Position numbers and translations under genes: made by a program. A stretch of 35,868 bases of DNA. Source: Prochlorococcus sp. AG-670-N10. GTDB taxonomy: Bacteria > Cyanobacteriota > Cyanobacteriia > PCC-6307 > Cyanobiaceae. Every line of letters starts with the position of its first letter. Position 1 is the stretch's first letter. Shown piece by piece: positions 1 to 9,815 of the stretch. The stretch lies in NCBI GenBank assembly GCA_003209065.1, contig QCSX01000017.1, positions 1 through 35,868 of the forward strand, written 5' to 3'. Below the pieces are notes generated by a model. The model ran no database searches. It worked only from the letters and a program-made list of their open reading frames with translations, and was not told where the DNA came from.

Positions 1-151
1 GCAATTATCATCTAAAACTAACATAAGATAAATATAGATGATTTAACGAATAAATTTTAAAGGTTATCATTTTTGCCTGAAATTTTTTAATTATATGTAC
101 GTAGCAATTTTTATTATCAAACAAAGGAAATTTTGACTTTAGAGGATAAAA

Positions 152-217
152 ATGTTAATTAATTTTTGCGAAATTTATATTAGGTACTACGATAACATTA
201 GAGTTTTTAAAAGCTAA
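152..217 (+). CDS. possible 21-residue upstream ORF before prs
   Basis: A short frame starts ATG at 152 and stops TAA at 215-217, four bases before the GTG of prs. A good Shine-Dalgarno match (AGAGGA, 141-146) sits five bases ahead of this ATG, whereas prs has no visible ribosome binding site of its own. The peptide shows no recognisable motif. It could be a leader that couples translation into prs, or chance in AT-rich DNA. The rest of 1-151 shows no gene on either strand. Confidence 0.25.
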   Translation: MLINFCEIYIRYYDNIRVFKS

Positions 218-221
218 TTTC

Positions 222-1217
222 GTGACAAGTTTTATCACGGCAGTAGAGAATGAAGAGCCAAATTTTAATCTAGTCAACAGTCGACTAAGGTTAGTTAGTG
301 GGACTTCTAATCCGAAATTAGCAGGAGAAATTGCCTCATACTTAGGGATAGAAAATGTTCCCTTAGTCTCTAAAAGATTTGCTGATGGGGAACTTTATGT
401 CCAAATTCAGCAATCTATAAGAGGTTGTGATGTATTCCTTATTCAGCCTACATGTGCTCCTGTTAACGATAGTTTAATGGAGTTGATGATAATGGTTGAT
501 GCATGTAAAAGAGCTTCAGCTAGGCAAATTACAGCTGTTATTCCCTATTTCGGTTACGCAAGGGCAGACAGGAAAACTTCTGGAAGAGAGTCAATTACAG
601 CAAAGCTTACTGCAAATTTACTTGAAAAATCTGGTGTAGATAGAGTTCTTGCAATGGATTTACATTCTGCCCAAATACAAGGATATTTTGATATTCCTTG
701 TGATCATATTTATGGATCTCCTGTCTTAATTGATTATCTTGAAACTTTAAATTTGGAAGAAGTTGTAGTTGTATCTCCTGATGTCGGTGGCGTAGCCAGA
801 GCAAGAGCATTTGCCAAATTAATGAAAGATGCTCCACTAGCTATTATTGATAAGAGAAGATCTGCTCACAATATTGCAGAGAGTTTGACTGTGATTGGAG
901 AAGTTAAGGGGAAAACGGCTATTCTTATAGATGACATGATTGATACTGGGGGGACTATTTGCTCAGGAGCAAATTTATTAAAAAAAGAGGGTGCAAAGAG
1001 AATTTTTGCATGTGCTTCTCATGCAGTTTTTTCTCCGCCTTCTTATGAAAGATTAAGTGCAAAAGAATTATTTGAACAAGTTATAGTAACTAACAGTATT
1101 CCAGTAATTGATAATGATAACTTTCCTCAGTTAAAAGTACTTTCTGTTGCAAATATGCTAGGAGAGGCAATTTGGAGAATTCATGAAGAAAGTTCTGTTA
1201 GTTCTATGTTTAGATGA
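222..1217 (+). CDS. prs: ribose-phosphate pyrophosphokinase (PRPP synthetase)
   Basis: Makes 5-phosphoribosyl-1-diphosphate from ribose-5-phosphate and ATP in the cytoplasm, feeding purine, pyrimidine, histidine, tryptophan and NAD synthesis. The 331-residue protein has the usual class I Prs layout: an N-terminal substrate half starting around LRLVSGTSNPKLA, the MDLHSAQIQGYFD segment, the VVVSPDVGGVARA block and the PRPP-binding loop with ILIDDMIDTGGT. The roughly 16-residue leader before the conserved core makes it slightly longer than the approximately 315 residues typical of the family. The start is GTG at 222, the only standard start after an in-frame stop at 156-158. It is convergent with the next gene, nine bases away. 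Identity is secure; the start is less so because no ribosome binding site is visible. Confidence 0.96.
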   Translation: MTSFITAVENEEPNFNLVNSRLRLVSGTSNPKLAGEIASYLGIENVPLVSKRFADGELYVQIQQSIRGCDVFLIQPTCAPVNDSLMELMIMVDACKRASARQITAVIPYFGYARADRKTSGRESITAKLTANLLEKSGVDRVLAMDLHSAQIQGYFDIPCDHIYGSPVLIDYLETLNLEEVVVVSPDVGGVARARAFAKLMKDAPLAIIDKRRSAHNIAESLTVIGEVKGKTAILIDDMIDTGGTICSGANLLKKEGAKRIFACASHAVFSPPSYERLSAKELFEQVIVTNSIPVIDNDNFPQLKVLSVANMLGEAIWRIHEESSVSSMFR

Positions 1218-1226
1218 TTTATAAAT

Positions 1227-1655
1227 TTATTTTTTATTGTCTTTAAGTATTTGGTTAACTTTTTTAGCAACTTCCTCAGGAACGCTATCTGGGCAATATT
1301 TTATCGCTGTAGTAACTATTTGAAATTCTGCCCCTGCAAATAATTTATCTCTATCTAATTTCTTATCTCCTAATTCTTTAACTACACCTCCATGTTTGCC
1401 CTCAATTACTTGTACAAAGGTTGCAGTCGCCACACCTACAGCTTTTGGGAATTTTATTCCAGCTTTTGAAGCTATACAAAGATAAGAAGCTCCCATCCCT
1501 TTATATAAATATAAATCATTTTCAGTAGCAGCCTGTAGTTTCTTTTCAGATTTAATCTCTCGATTAAATAGATTGATGTCAAAAAGAGTTAAATATAAAA
1601 GTAATGGGATACTTAATAATTTATAGATTTTTTTTGAATATAAATTAATCATCAT
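1227..1655 (-). CDS. small exported or membrane-anchored protein, unknown function
   Basis: I do not recognise this 142-residue protein. After a basic N-terminus (residues 1-12) there is one hydrophobic segment at about residues 13-30, which fits an uncleaved signal anchor or a signal peptide. The remainder is soluble and lysine-rich, with two cysteines in the mature part (in YLCIASKAG and IKYCPDSVP) that could form a disulfide outside the cytoplasm. A small-residue-rich stretch, GVATATFV, lies between them. Two adjacent ATG codons offer the start and no strong ribosome binding site is visible. It follows another unrecognised minus-strand gene by 66 bases, so the two may be co-transcribed. 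The even composition and single long frame make it a credible gene. Confidence 0.75.
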   Translation of the reverse strand: MMINLYSKKIYKLLSIPLLLYLTLFDINLFNREIKSEKKLQAATENDLYLYKGMGASYLCIASKAGIKFPKAVGVATATFVQVIEGKHGGVVKELGDKKLDRDKLFAGAEFQIVTTAIKYCPDSVPEEVAKKVNQILKDNKK

Positions 1656-1721
1656 TTCTTACTTTTGGTTATTACATAAAGATAACATTTTTTAATTTGA
1701 AACTCTATTAGTCAATAAAAC

Positions 1722-2264
1722 TTAAGTAATTATTTTAATTTCATGATGATTCTCAACAATTTTAAGCTTATCTTTATTCCATGAATATATAACCCTGTAT
1801 CTATATTTGTCTTCATCAATAAGTCTTGTGTGCTCTAGGATATACCAATCCTCATAGCTTGATTCGAAAATCATCTCATGTTCATCAACTTGTTTAATGT
1901 TAGATATTCCATCAATATTACTTAAATAAAAATTTTCTCTTATGAGTTGATGTCCTTTTATGAATGCTTGCATTTCACCTTTTTCTTTATATTTTGGATT
2001 TTCATCAAAAAAGGTATATTTCTTTTCTGGATACCAAGTGAATTTATAATGTGATTCCCACTCTTTTTTAGATTCAATGGCCTCAACATTTATATACATA
2101 CAGAGGTTATATGTTTTCCTTTTTTCTTCAAGAAAATATGTCCTATTGGATTTCCAAAGCCCAATATTACGAGAGAACCATCTTTTTAAATTACTATTTA
2201 TACTAACCTCTGGAGAATCATAGTCGCCGGAATTGAAAATAGTTTTTTGATTAATAACAACCAT
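1722..2264 (-). CDS. conserved-looking protein, possibly of a lipocalin/CpeS-like fold
   Basis: A 180-residue soluble protein with no signal peptide or membrane segment. The N-terminal third contains GLWKSNRTYF followed by alternating hydrophobic and polar strands, and the C-terminal half has YRYRVIYSW and a final strand ending HHEIKIIT. A W-x-S-x-R-x-Y motif followed by beta-rich sequence recalls CpeS/CpcS bilin lyases and related lipocalin-like proteins of cyanobacteria, but this is a guess from pattern only and I would not assign lyase activity. It is unusually rich in Tyr, Trp and charged residues. It is transcribed away from sasA, with 106 bases between the two starts, and lies upstream of the small exported protein on the same strand. 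Confidence 0.72.
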   Translation of the reverse strand: MVVINQKTIFNSGDYDSPEVSINSNLKRWFSRNIGLWKSNRTYFLEEKRKTYNLCMYINVEAIESKKEWESHYKFTWYPEKKYTFFDENPKYKEKGEMQAFIKGHQLIRENFYLSNIDGISNIKQVDEHEMIFESSYEDWYILEHTRLIDEDKYRYRVIYSWNKDKLKIVENHHEIKIIT

Positions 2265-2370
2265 TTATAAATAGCATCTATTTATTTCATAGCTTATCTG
2301 TAAAATAAAAATAAATATCTTAATGTGTTTATAAGCAATAATAGCTTTTCAACACTTCAGGGGAAATGAT

Positions 2371-3489
2371 TTGAATGAAAAAAAAGAACTAAAACTAATA
2401 CTAGTAGCTGCTAGAAATCATCTTTCAAGAGGGGATTTGAAATCATTATTATCTTATTTAGAATCAGATGATTGCGAATTTGAGATTTCTCTTCAAATTT
2501 CTGAACCAACGGAACAGCCTGAACTTCTTGAGTTGCACAGATTAGTAGCCATACCAGCTCTTATTAAAGTTTCACCAAGTCCAAAGCAGATATTTGCAGG
2601 AAGTAATATTTTTGTTCAGTTGCAGACTTGGTTGCCTAGATGGAAGCAAGAAGGGGTTACGAAAAATTTAGGTATTAATCTTCAACCGTCTAAAATAGAT
2701 TCAATTAGAACACAAAAAGAATTTCTCCTTGAGGAGGAATTATTGGTTCTAAGACAAGAAAATGAGACACTGACAAAACGGATCGAATCACAAGAAAGAC
2801 TCTTAAGAATGGTTGCTCATGAGTTAAGAACACCTCTAACCGCAGCCACTCTAGCTATTCAAAGTCAAAAACTTGGTCAAATTGATATAAAAAAATTACA
2901 AGATGTTATTAAACGCCGTTTAGAAGAAATTGAACTTTTATCTCAAGATCTATTAGAAGTTGGTACAACTAAATGGGAAGCCCTTTTTAATCCCCAAAAA
3001 ATTGATTTAGGAAATATAAGTGCCGAAGCAATTCTTGAATTAGAAAAATTTTGGAGATTAAGGAAAATTGAAATTGATACTGATATACCTTCAGATCTTC
3101 CTAACGTATTTGCTGATCAAAGAAGAATGAGACAAGTATTTTTAAATTTAATTGAAAATGCCCTTAAATTTTCAGAAGATTCTGGATTAATAAAAATTAC
3201 AATGATTCATAAAACAAATCAATGGGTAGAAATAACAATTTGTGACAAAGGAGCTGGTATTCCTTTCTCTGAACAAAAAAGAATTTTTCTCGATAGAGTT
3301 AGGCTACCACAGACATCTGAGGGGACATCTGGTTTTGGTATTGGATTATCTGTTTGCAGAAGAATTGTAGAAGTACATGGAGGAAGAATATGGGTTGTAT
3401 CAGAAGTTGGTGAAGGTTCGTGCTTTCATTTTACTGTTCCAGTGTGGCAAGGCCAAAACAAAGATCACCAACACTTGACGAAAGGATAG
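2371..3489 (+). CDS. sasA: SasA, adaptive-response sensor histidine kinase of the circadian clock
   Basis: Links the KaiB/KaiC oscillator to gene expression by phosphorylating the response regulator RpaA. Residues 1-95 form the KaiB-like thioredoxin-fold sensor domain characteristic of SasA ([21 protein letters not shown] onward). A coiled-coil-like linker (about 110-145) leads to the H-box with phospho-acceptor His150 in [11 protein letters not shown]. The ATPase domain follows, with the N-box ([12 protein letters not shown]), G1 (CDKGAGIP) and G2 ([18 protein letters not shown]). The start is TTG at 2371, supported by AGGGGA about six bases upstream; nearby ATG codons are out of frame. No transmembrane segment is present, so it is cytosolic as expected. 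The gene ends 43 bases before tRNA-Glu. Confidence 0.95.
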   Translation: MNEKKELKLILVAARNHLSRGDLKSLLSYLESDDCEFEISLQISEPTEQPELLELHRLVAIPALIKVSPSPKQIFAGSNIFVQLQTWLPRWKQEGVTKNLGINLQPSKIDSIRTQKEFLLEEELLVLRQENETLTKRIESQERLLRMVAHELRTPLTAATLAIQSQKLGQIDIKKLQDVIKRRLEEIELLSQDLLEVGTTKWEALFNPQKIDLGNISAEAILELEKFWRLRKIEIDTDIPSDLPNVFADQRRMRQVFLNLIENALKFSEDSGLIKITMIHKTNQWVEITICDKGAGIPFSEQKRIFLDRVRLPQTSEGTSGFGIGLSVCRRIVEVHGGRIWVVSEVGEGSCFHFTVPVWQGQNKDHQHLTKG

Positions 3490-3504
3490 CTTTACTCCTA
3501 ATTT
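3475..3504 (+). promoter_or_regulatory. possible tRNA-Glu promoter inside the sasA 3' end
   Basis: TTGACG (3475-3480) and TAATTT (3499-3504) are separated by 18 bases and would start transcription about 20 bases before the tRNA. The -35 element lies in the last codons of sasA. A good -35 with a weak -10, so only moderate support. Confidence 0.3.
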
Positions 3505-3532
3505 TTTATAAGCTACTAAGAGCTATTTCCTT

Positions 3533-3605
3533 GGCCCCATCGTCTAGAGGCCTAGGACACCTCCCTTTCACGGAGGCGACAGGGGTTCGAATCCCCTTGG
3601 GGCTA
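3533..3605 (+). tRNA. trnE: tRNA-Glu (anticodon UUC)
   Basis: A complete 73-base cloverleaf: acceptor GGCCCCA pairs with TGGGGCT (with a G-U pair at 1:72, also seen in plastid tRNA-Glu), the anticodon stem CCTCC/GGAGG encloses loop CTTTCAC with anticodon TTC, and the T arm AGGGG-TTCGAAT-CCCCT is perfect. The discriminator base is A and CCA is not encoded. In cyanobacteria this tRNA serves translation and is also the substrate of glutamyl-tRNA reductase, the first step to heme and chlorophyll. Confidence 0.98.
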
Positions 3606-3632
3606 TTAATTAATTTTTAAGAATTTAATTAA

Positions 3633-4169
3633 TTATTTAATTGAATATTTTGCCTGCTTATCTACTGCAATCAAATTTTCAGAAAGATCTTTTTTTAATC
3701 TTTTTTCTATCATTCCAATTGGCATCCATTGGCAACCTTGGACAGTGAGATCATAAATCAATGAGTTTTTTGAAGTATCTTTTGTAGTTTGAATTTTCCA
3801 GCTTCCTTCAAATTTCCTAAAATCGCCTTTAATTAGTTTAAATTTTAATAAACCAAGTTCTTTCTCTTCGAATAAATCAATTGTTACTTCAGCTGAAAAT
3901 TTCATTCCAAGGAAATCTTGAGCACCAACTTGTTTTAGATGAACATTATTATTATTTTTATAAATTTTCTTACTAGATAAAAGATTTGGAATATAGAGAT
4001 TTAGACGATCATAATCAGTTAAAACATTCCATAGAGAGTCGAAGGTGGCAGAAGTTGTTAACTGAGCGGCAAGCCTTCTTGTACCTCCAGAAAGCTTTTC
4101 CATAGTTTGCTCAATTGTTCTGTAATCATTATCTTGAGAATGAGTTACTGATCCCTGAGAATTATTCAT
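3633..4169 (-). CDS. START/SRPBCC (polyketide cyclase/COQ10-type) lipid-binding-like protein
   Basis: A 178-residue protein of the SRPBCC superfamily, whose members have a helix-grip fold with a deep hydrophobic pocket and bind lipids, pigments or quinones. The signature is the segment around residues 40-70 (ATFDSLWNVLTDYDRLNLYIPNL), the cyclase/dehydrase or COQ10 motif, followed by antiparallel strands and a C-terminal helix beginning near IEKRLKKDLSENL. The first 30 residues are polar and probably disordered. There is no signal peptide. It is divergent from petH across 183 bases. Ligand and role cannot be told from sequence. Confidence 0.85.
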   Translation of the reverse strand: MNNSQGSVTHSQDNDYRTIEQTMEKLSGGTRRLAAQLTTSATFDSLWNVLTDYDRLNLYIPNLLSSKKIYKNNNNVHLKQVGAQDFLGMKFSAEVTIDLFEEKELGLLKFKLIKGDFRKFEGSWKIQTTKDTSKNSLIYDLTVQGCQWMPIGMIEKRLKKDLSENLIAVDKQAKYSIK

Positions 4170-4343
4170 AGATGAATTTTTTAATTAAATAAAAAATTAT
4201 TCCTGTGTAACTATACCGATAAATTAAAAAAAAATTGATAATTAAGTAAATTAATGTTTATATATTCCGATCTCAAAACGTAACCATTTTTATAAAATAC
4301 ATACAAATTAATATACAAATTGATAATCTTTTAGTATAAATAA

Positions 4344-5465
<1,122 letters not shown>

Positions 5466-5577
5466 ATTTTCTATAAAGTTTTTATTAATAACAAAAAAAC
5501 TTTTTTGGTTTAGACACAAAATGTAGCTAATTAATCAAAAAAAGACGATTTTATCTATATACGACTTATAAAAAGAT

Positions 5578-7101
5578 ATGCCCTCAACCTTAAGTAATCC
5601 TCTTAGATTAGGTTTGCGACAAGAAAGAGTGATACCTCCACAATGCTTAATAATATTTGGAGCTAGTGGAGATCTTACTCATCGGAAACTTATTCCTGCC
5701 TTATTTGAACTTTATTTGCAAAGAAGGATCCCTAGTGAATTTGCTATAGTGGGATGTGCAAGAAGGCCTTGGAGTGATCAAGATTTCAAGGAAAAAATGA
5801 AAGCTAAGTTAGCTAATCAAATATCTGAAAATGAAAATGAATGGGAACAGTTTTCGAATTATCTATTTTATGAACCTGTTGATTTGCAGCAAAGCGATCA
5901 TGTCGTAAGACTTTCCAAAAGATTAAATGAAATTGATAAATTACAGGCTACACATGGAAATAAGACCTTCTACTTATCAGTATCTCCAAACTTCTACGGA
6001 AGTGGATGTAAGGCTCTCAAGGCTGCTGGATTACTAGATGATCCTAAGAAAAGTCGAATCGTGATTGAAAAACCTTTTGGAAGAGATTATTCAAGTGCGA
6101 AGAAATTAAATCAGATCGTTCAAAGTTGTGCAGATGAGAGTCAGATATATCGAATAGATCATTATTTGGGGAAAGAGACTGTTCAAAACATACTGGTTAT
6201 GAGGTTTGCTAATACTATTTTTGAACCTATATGGAATAGGAATTATATTTCAAGTGTTCAAATAACATCATCGGAAACAGTTGGAGTTGAAGATAGAGCT
6301 GGTTATTATGAAAGCTCTGGAGCTTTAAGAGATATGCTCCAAAATCATTTAACTCAAATGCTTGCTGTTACTGCAATGGAGCCTCCTGGTAAATTCGAAC
6401 CTGAGGCAATAAGAAATGAAAAAGCAAAAGTTCTTCAAGCTTCAAAACTTGCCGATGAGAATGAACCTTGGAATTGCTGTATCAGAGGTCAGTATGCAAA
6501 AGGAGGTAATAGTCAAAAAAGACTTAAAGGTTATAGAGATGAAGATGGAGTAAATTTGAACAGTACAACAGAAACTTATATTGCTACAAAAGTATTTATT
6601 GATAATTGGCGATGGCAAGGAGTTCCTTTCTACTTAAGAACTGGCAAAAGACTACCTAAAAGACTTGGGGAAATTGTATTAACATTTAAAGATGTCCCAG
6701 TACATTTATTTGAATCAACAATAATTAATCCTGCGCCAAATCAGCTTATTCTCAGGATTCAACCTAATGAAGGAGCTACTTTTAAATTTGAAGTCAAATC
6801 GCCTGGTTCTGGAATGAAATCAAGACCAGTTGAGATGGAATTTTCTTACGATGAATCTTTTGGAGAACCTTCTGATGAAGGTTACGTAAGATTGTTGGCT
6901 GATGCCATGCTTTCTGATCCTACCTTGTTCACAAGAAGTGATGAGGTTGAAGCCGCTTGGAAACTTTATACACCATTAATAGAATTAATGGAAGATGCTC
7001 CTTGGAAGTTACCTATTCAAAAATACGAATCAATGACTTGGGGACCTCCTGAATCAGATCAATTACTTTCCAAAGACAATATTTTCTGGCGCAGACCCTA
7101 A
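5578..7101 (+). CDS. zwf: glucose-6-phosphate 1-dehydrogenase
   Basis: Oxidises glucose-6-phosphate to 6-phosphogluconolactone with NADP+, opening the oxidative pentose phosphate pathway that supplies reductant in the dark. The 507-residue protein has the N-terminal coenzyme fingerprint FGASGDLTHRKLIPALF, the KPFGRD motif, and the substrate-binding motif RIDHYLGKE at residues 192-200 with catalytic His195 region and Lys199. Length matches the family. opcA follows only seven bases after its stop and cobB ten bases after that, so the three are probably one transcript. In cyanobacteria the enzyme is regulated by redox state and by OpcA. Confidence 0.97.
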   Translation: MPSTLSNPLRLGLRQERVIPPQCLIIFGASGDLTHRKLIPALFELYLQRRIPSEFAIVGCARRPWSDQDFKEKMKAKLANQISENENEWEQFSNYLFYEPVDLQQSDHVVRLSKRLNEIDKLQATHGNKTFYLSVSPNFYGSGCKALKAAGLLDDPKKSRIVIEKPFGRDYSSAKKLNQIVQSCADESQIYRIDHYLGKETVQNILVMRFANTIFEPIWNRNYISSVQITSSETVGVEDRAGYYESSGALRDMLQNHLTQMLAVTAMEPPGKFEPEAIRNEKAKVLQASKLADENEPWNCCIRGQYAKGGNSQKRLKGYRDEDGVNLNSTTETYIATKVFIDNWRWQGVPFYLRTGKRLPKRLGEIVLTFKDVPVHLFESTIINPAPNQLILRIQPNEGATFKFEVKSPGSGMKSRPVEMEFSYDESFGEPSDEGYVRLLADAMLSDPTLFTRSDEVEAAWKLYTPLIELMEDAPWKLPIQKYESMTWGPPESDQLLSKDNIFWRRP

Positions 7102-7108
7102 CTTTATA

Positions 7109-8410
7109 ATGAAACCTCAATTAACACTTCAAACCCCATTAGAACTACCTCATCAAGAAATATCTAATTATTTAAATCAATTATGGATTTCTGAAGATGA
7201 AGAGAGATCTGGAGCAAATACGTTTACTTTGATGGTTTGGCAGCCTGCATGGCTTGAACAATGTTTAGTTAAATCAGGATTAATAAGCGGACCAATTACA
7301 GGAACATTAAGTCCTGAGATAATAAAAATTGCTAAAAAATTAATAATAGATAAAGGTTTATCACATACTACTTCCATATATAGTGAAGAGTTATTGATTT
7401 TATTGAAGGAGAATTTATCAAATAATGATTTTGAAGACTTTAGAGGACAATTCTTTGAATCTTCAATAAGTACGTTAAATCCTAGAAGATTAATTACCTT
7501 AGCTCCAACTTTAAATAAAGAATCTGAGATAAAAACTTTTGTATCTGCCTATTGCCCACTTAGTGAAAATACTATAACTCAACCTATATGTGGTGATTTA
7601 GTTGTCATAAGGGGTGACTCTAGTTCTATTAACCAGAAAGGATTGAAAATTATTGATAAACTATCTATAAAAGATTTACCTACATGGTTATGGTGGAATG
7701 GCAACCTTGATGAATCACAAGAAATTTTTAATTATTTTACAGATCAGGGTATTAGGTTAATTATTGATACTGCAAATGGGTCGCCTAAAAGATGCTTGAG
7801 AATCCTTGATCAATCAATAAAATCAAATAAGGCAATTAATGATTTGAATTGGGTTAGACTTAAAAGTTGGCGTGAATCATTAGCAATGATTTTTGATCCT
7901 CCATCTAGGAGACCCATATTAGATCATATCTCAGATATTGATATAGATATAGCAGAAGGTAATTTTCTCCAAGCTTTACTTTTAATTTCATGGATTAGTG
8001 ACAAACTAAAATGGGTATTTTCAAAAATAGATAAACATGGAGAATTAATAAAAATTGAATTCAAGAGAAATAATGGCGATAAAATTTCGACATGTATAAA
8101 CCCTGTACCTTTGGGAAATCCAAGTATTCATTTAGGCCAAGTTATTGGATTAAGGTTGATTTCTAAAATTAGTGAGGTTCCTAAAAACAATACTTGTGTG
8201 ATTCTTGGCTGTGAATCTGTTGAATGTATGAGACTTGAAGCAGGAGGAATGGCTGATATGCAATTAATAGAGCAAGTCGTTCCCAACGCTTTTTCTTCCT
8301 CAGAATTTGATGTAAGTAAGTTGTTGGGAAGTAGTAGAGGAAATACTAGCCCACTTTTTGAAAATTCTATAAAGGTCGCAGTTCAAATATTTAATAGTTT
8401 TAATAAATAA
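7109..8410 (+). CDS. opcA: OpcA, G6PDH assembly/activator protein
   Basis: A 433-residue protein of the OpcA family, which in cyanobacteria promotes assembly and activation of glucose-6-phosphate dehydrogenase. Family character is seen in the segment SRRPILDHISD and in the tryptophan-rich stretch LPTWLWWNGNL near the middle, and above all in its placement directly after zwf, the standard cyanobacterial order. No membrane segment or signal peptide. Cysteines are scattered (for example CVILGCESVECMRLE near the C-terminus) and may take part in redox control, which is inference. The ATG start lies seven bases after the zwf stop, favouring coupled translation. Confidence 0.93.
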   Translation: MKPQLTLQTPLELPHQEISNYLNQLWISEDEERSGANTFTLMVWQPAWLEQCLVKSGLISGPITGTLSPEIIKIAKKLIIDKGLSHTTSIYSEELLILLKENLSNNDFEDFRGQFFESSISTLNPRRLITLAPTLNKESEIKTFVSAYCPLSENTITQPICGDLVVIRGDSSSINQKGLKIIDKLSIKDLPTWLWWNGNLDESQEIFNYFTDQGIRLIIDTANGSPKRCLRILDQSIKSNKAINDLNWVRLKSWRESLAMIFDPPSRRPILDHISDIDIDIAEGNFLQALLLISWISDKLKWVFSKIDKHGELIKIEFKRNNGDKISTCINPVPLGNPSIHLGQVIGLRLISKISEVPKNNTCVILGCESVECMRLEAGGMADMQLIEQVVPNAFSSSEFDVSKLLGSSRGNTSPLFENSIKVAVQIFNSFNK

Positions 8411-8420
8411 AACTAATTAA

Positions 8421-9815
8421 ATGCCTTGTGTAATATCTTCTCCTTCAACTGATAGTGGAAAAACTACTTTAGCTCTGTTGATTTCTTGTTGGGCTTTTTC
8501 AAAAGGGATAAAAATACAAACTTTCAAGGTTGGACCAGACTATCTTGATCAACAACAACTTAGTTCAATTGGCCAACCTATCTGTCGAAATTTAGATATT
8601 TTTTTAAGTGGTGAAGAATGGGTTCGGAAAAATTTTTTAAAACATTCTTTGAAATATGATTTCTCATTGATAGAAGGAGCGATGGGTCTTTTTGATGGAT
8701 TAGGTGCAACTGCTTATTCAAGTACTGCAAATGTTGCCAAACTTCTTAATACTCCAATAATTTTTATTGTTAATGCTAAAGGTCAAGTAACCTCTCTTCT
8801 CCCAACTGTTAGAGGTTTTAGAGATTTTGATAATGAATTATCAATAAAAGGAATTATATTTAACAATGTCAATTCAGATAGACATAAAAGATTAATTAGA
8901 GAAGTTTTTAAAAATGAAGATATCGAAATCCTTGGTTTTTTACCTTCTGATTCAAAAATAACTGTTAATAAAGCTAATTTAGGTTTAATTTCTCCATTTG
9001 ATAGTGAAAAGAAAATTGATGTTGATTATTTTGCAAGTTTTGCTGAAAAAAATCTTGATGTTGCTTCTCTAAGCAAATTCCTGAAATCTCCTCCAAAAAA
9101 AAATATATTAAATATCACTAGTAGTAATGATTTTAAAATAGATAAAAAGAAACCTATTGCAATTGCAGAAGATAAAATCTTTCATTTCCAATACCCTGAA
9201 ACGAAGGAGTTTCTTGATGAAATAGGAATTCCTCTAATTACATGGAGCATTTTTAATAATGAAGAAATTCCAAAGGAGGCTTCGTCTTTAATTATTCCAG
9301 GAGGGTTTCCTGAAAAATATGCTAGTCATATAAGTAATTCAGATAAAAGCTTAAAGTCATTAAGAGAATTCCGTAAAAAAGGATTTATCTATGCAGAGTG
9401 TGGTGGGATGATGATCTTAGGAGATTTAATAAAAGATGAAAATGGTAACAATCATAAAATGAGTGGAATATTACCTTTTAAATCAATAAAAAGTAATTTG
9501 TCGGTAGGTTATAGATATATAAAGGGTCTTAAAGACACTCCAATAATTAAACAAAATCAATTAATTAGAGGACATGAATTTCATTATTGGGAAGTTGAAC
9601 GTTCTTCCTCAGAATTTGATTCAAAAAAAACTGAGTATCAGAGCCAATTATCTTCTCCATGGGAAATTAAATCGTGGGAGACCAAATTTAAAAATGAAGG
9701 TTGGTCAGATAAAAAATTACATGCAAGTTGGATTCATTTACATTTACCAAGTTGCCCAGAAGCTGCAAAGAACTTCGTAGATGCTACACAAATTAATTAT
9801 TCTCAAGATTCTTAA
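8421..9815 (+). CDS. cobB: cobyrinic acid a,c-diamide synthase (CobB/CbiA)
   Basis: Amidates the a and c side chains of cobyrinic acid using glutamine and ATP during corrinoid (in Prochlorococcus, pseudocobalamin) synthesis. The N-terminal half is a P-loop-like ATPase domain (SPSTDSGKTTLALLISC, KVGPDYLD, EGAMGLFDG). The C-terminal half is a class I glutamine amidotransferase with nucleophile Cys in YAECGGMMILG and the late His motif HASWIHLHLPS. The 464-residue length fits the family. It is ten bases behind opcA, and its stop overlaps the convergent DUF212 gene by four bases. Nothing in its sequence ties it to the upstream pentose phosphate genes. Confidence 0.94.
   Translation: MPCVISSPSTDSGKTTLALLISCWAFSKGIKIQTFKVGPDYLDQQQLSSIGQPICRNLDIFLSGEEWVRKNFLKHSLKYDFSLIEGAMGLFDGLGATAYSSTANVAKLLNTPIIFIVNAKGQVTSLLPTVRGFRDFDNELSIKGIIFNNVNSDRHKRLIREVFKNEDIEILGFLPSDSKITVNKANLGLISPFDSEKKIDVDYFASFAEKNLDVASLSKFLKSPPKKNILNITSSNDFKIDKKKPIAIAEDKIFHFQYPETKEFLDEIGIPLITWSIFNNEEIPKEASSLIIPGGFPEKYASHISNSDKSLKSLREFRKKGFIYAECGGMMILGDLIKDENGNNHKMSGILPFKSIKSNLSVGYRYIKGLKDTPIIKQNQLIRGHEFHYWEVERSSSEFDSKKTEYQSQLSSPWEIKSWETKFKNEGWSDKKLHASWIHLHLPSCPEAAKNFVDATQINYSQDS

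Noticed and set aside
3533..3605. tRNA-Glu as an integration site for a mobile element
   Set aside because: No integrase, no repeated tRNA 3' end and no island-like genes are found nearby; the genes on both sides look like ordinary core genes.
3420..3620. A 66-codon plus-strand frame running through the end of sasA and tRNA-Glu
   Set aside because: It overlaps a complete tRNA and the conserved sasA C-terminus in another frame.
3606..3632. Inverted AT repeat TTAATTAA ... TTAATTAA after tRNA-Glu as a possible bidirectional terminator
   Set aside because: The stem is all A-T, each arm is itself a palindrome, and such runs are expected by chance in this AT-rich DNA.
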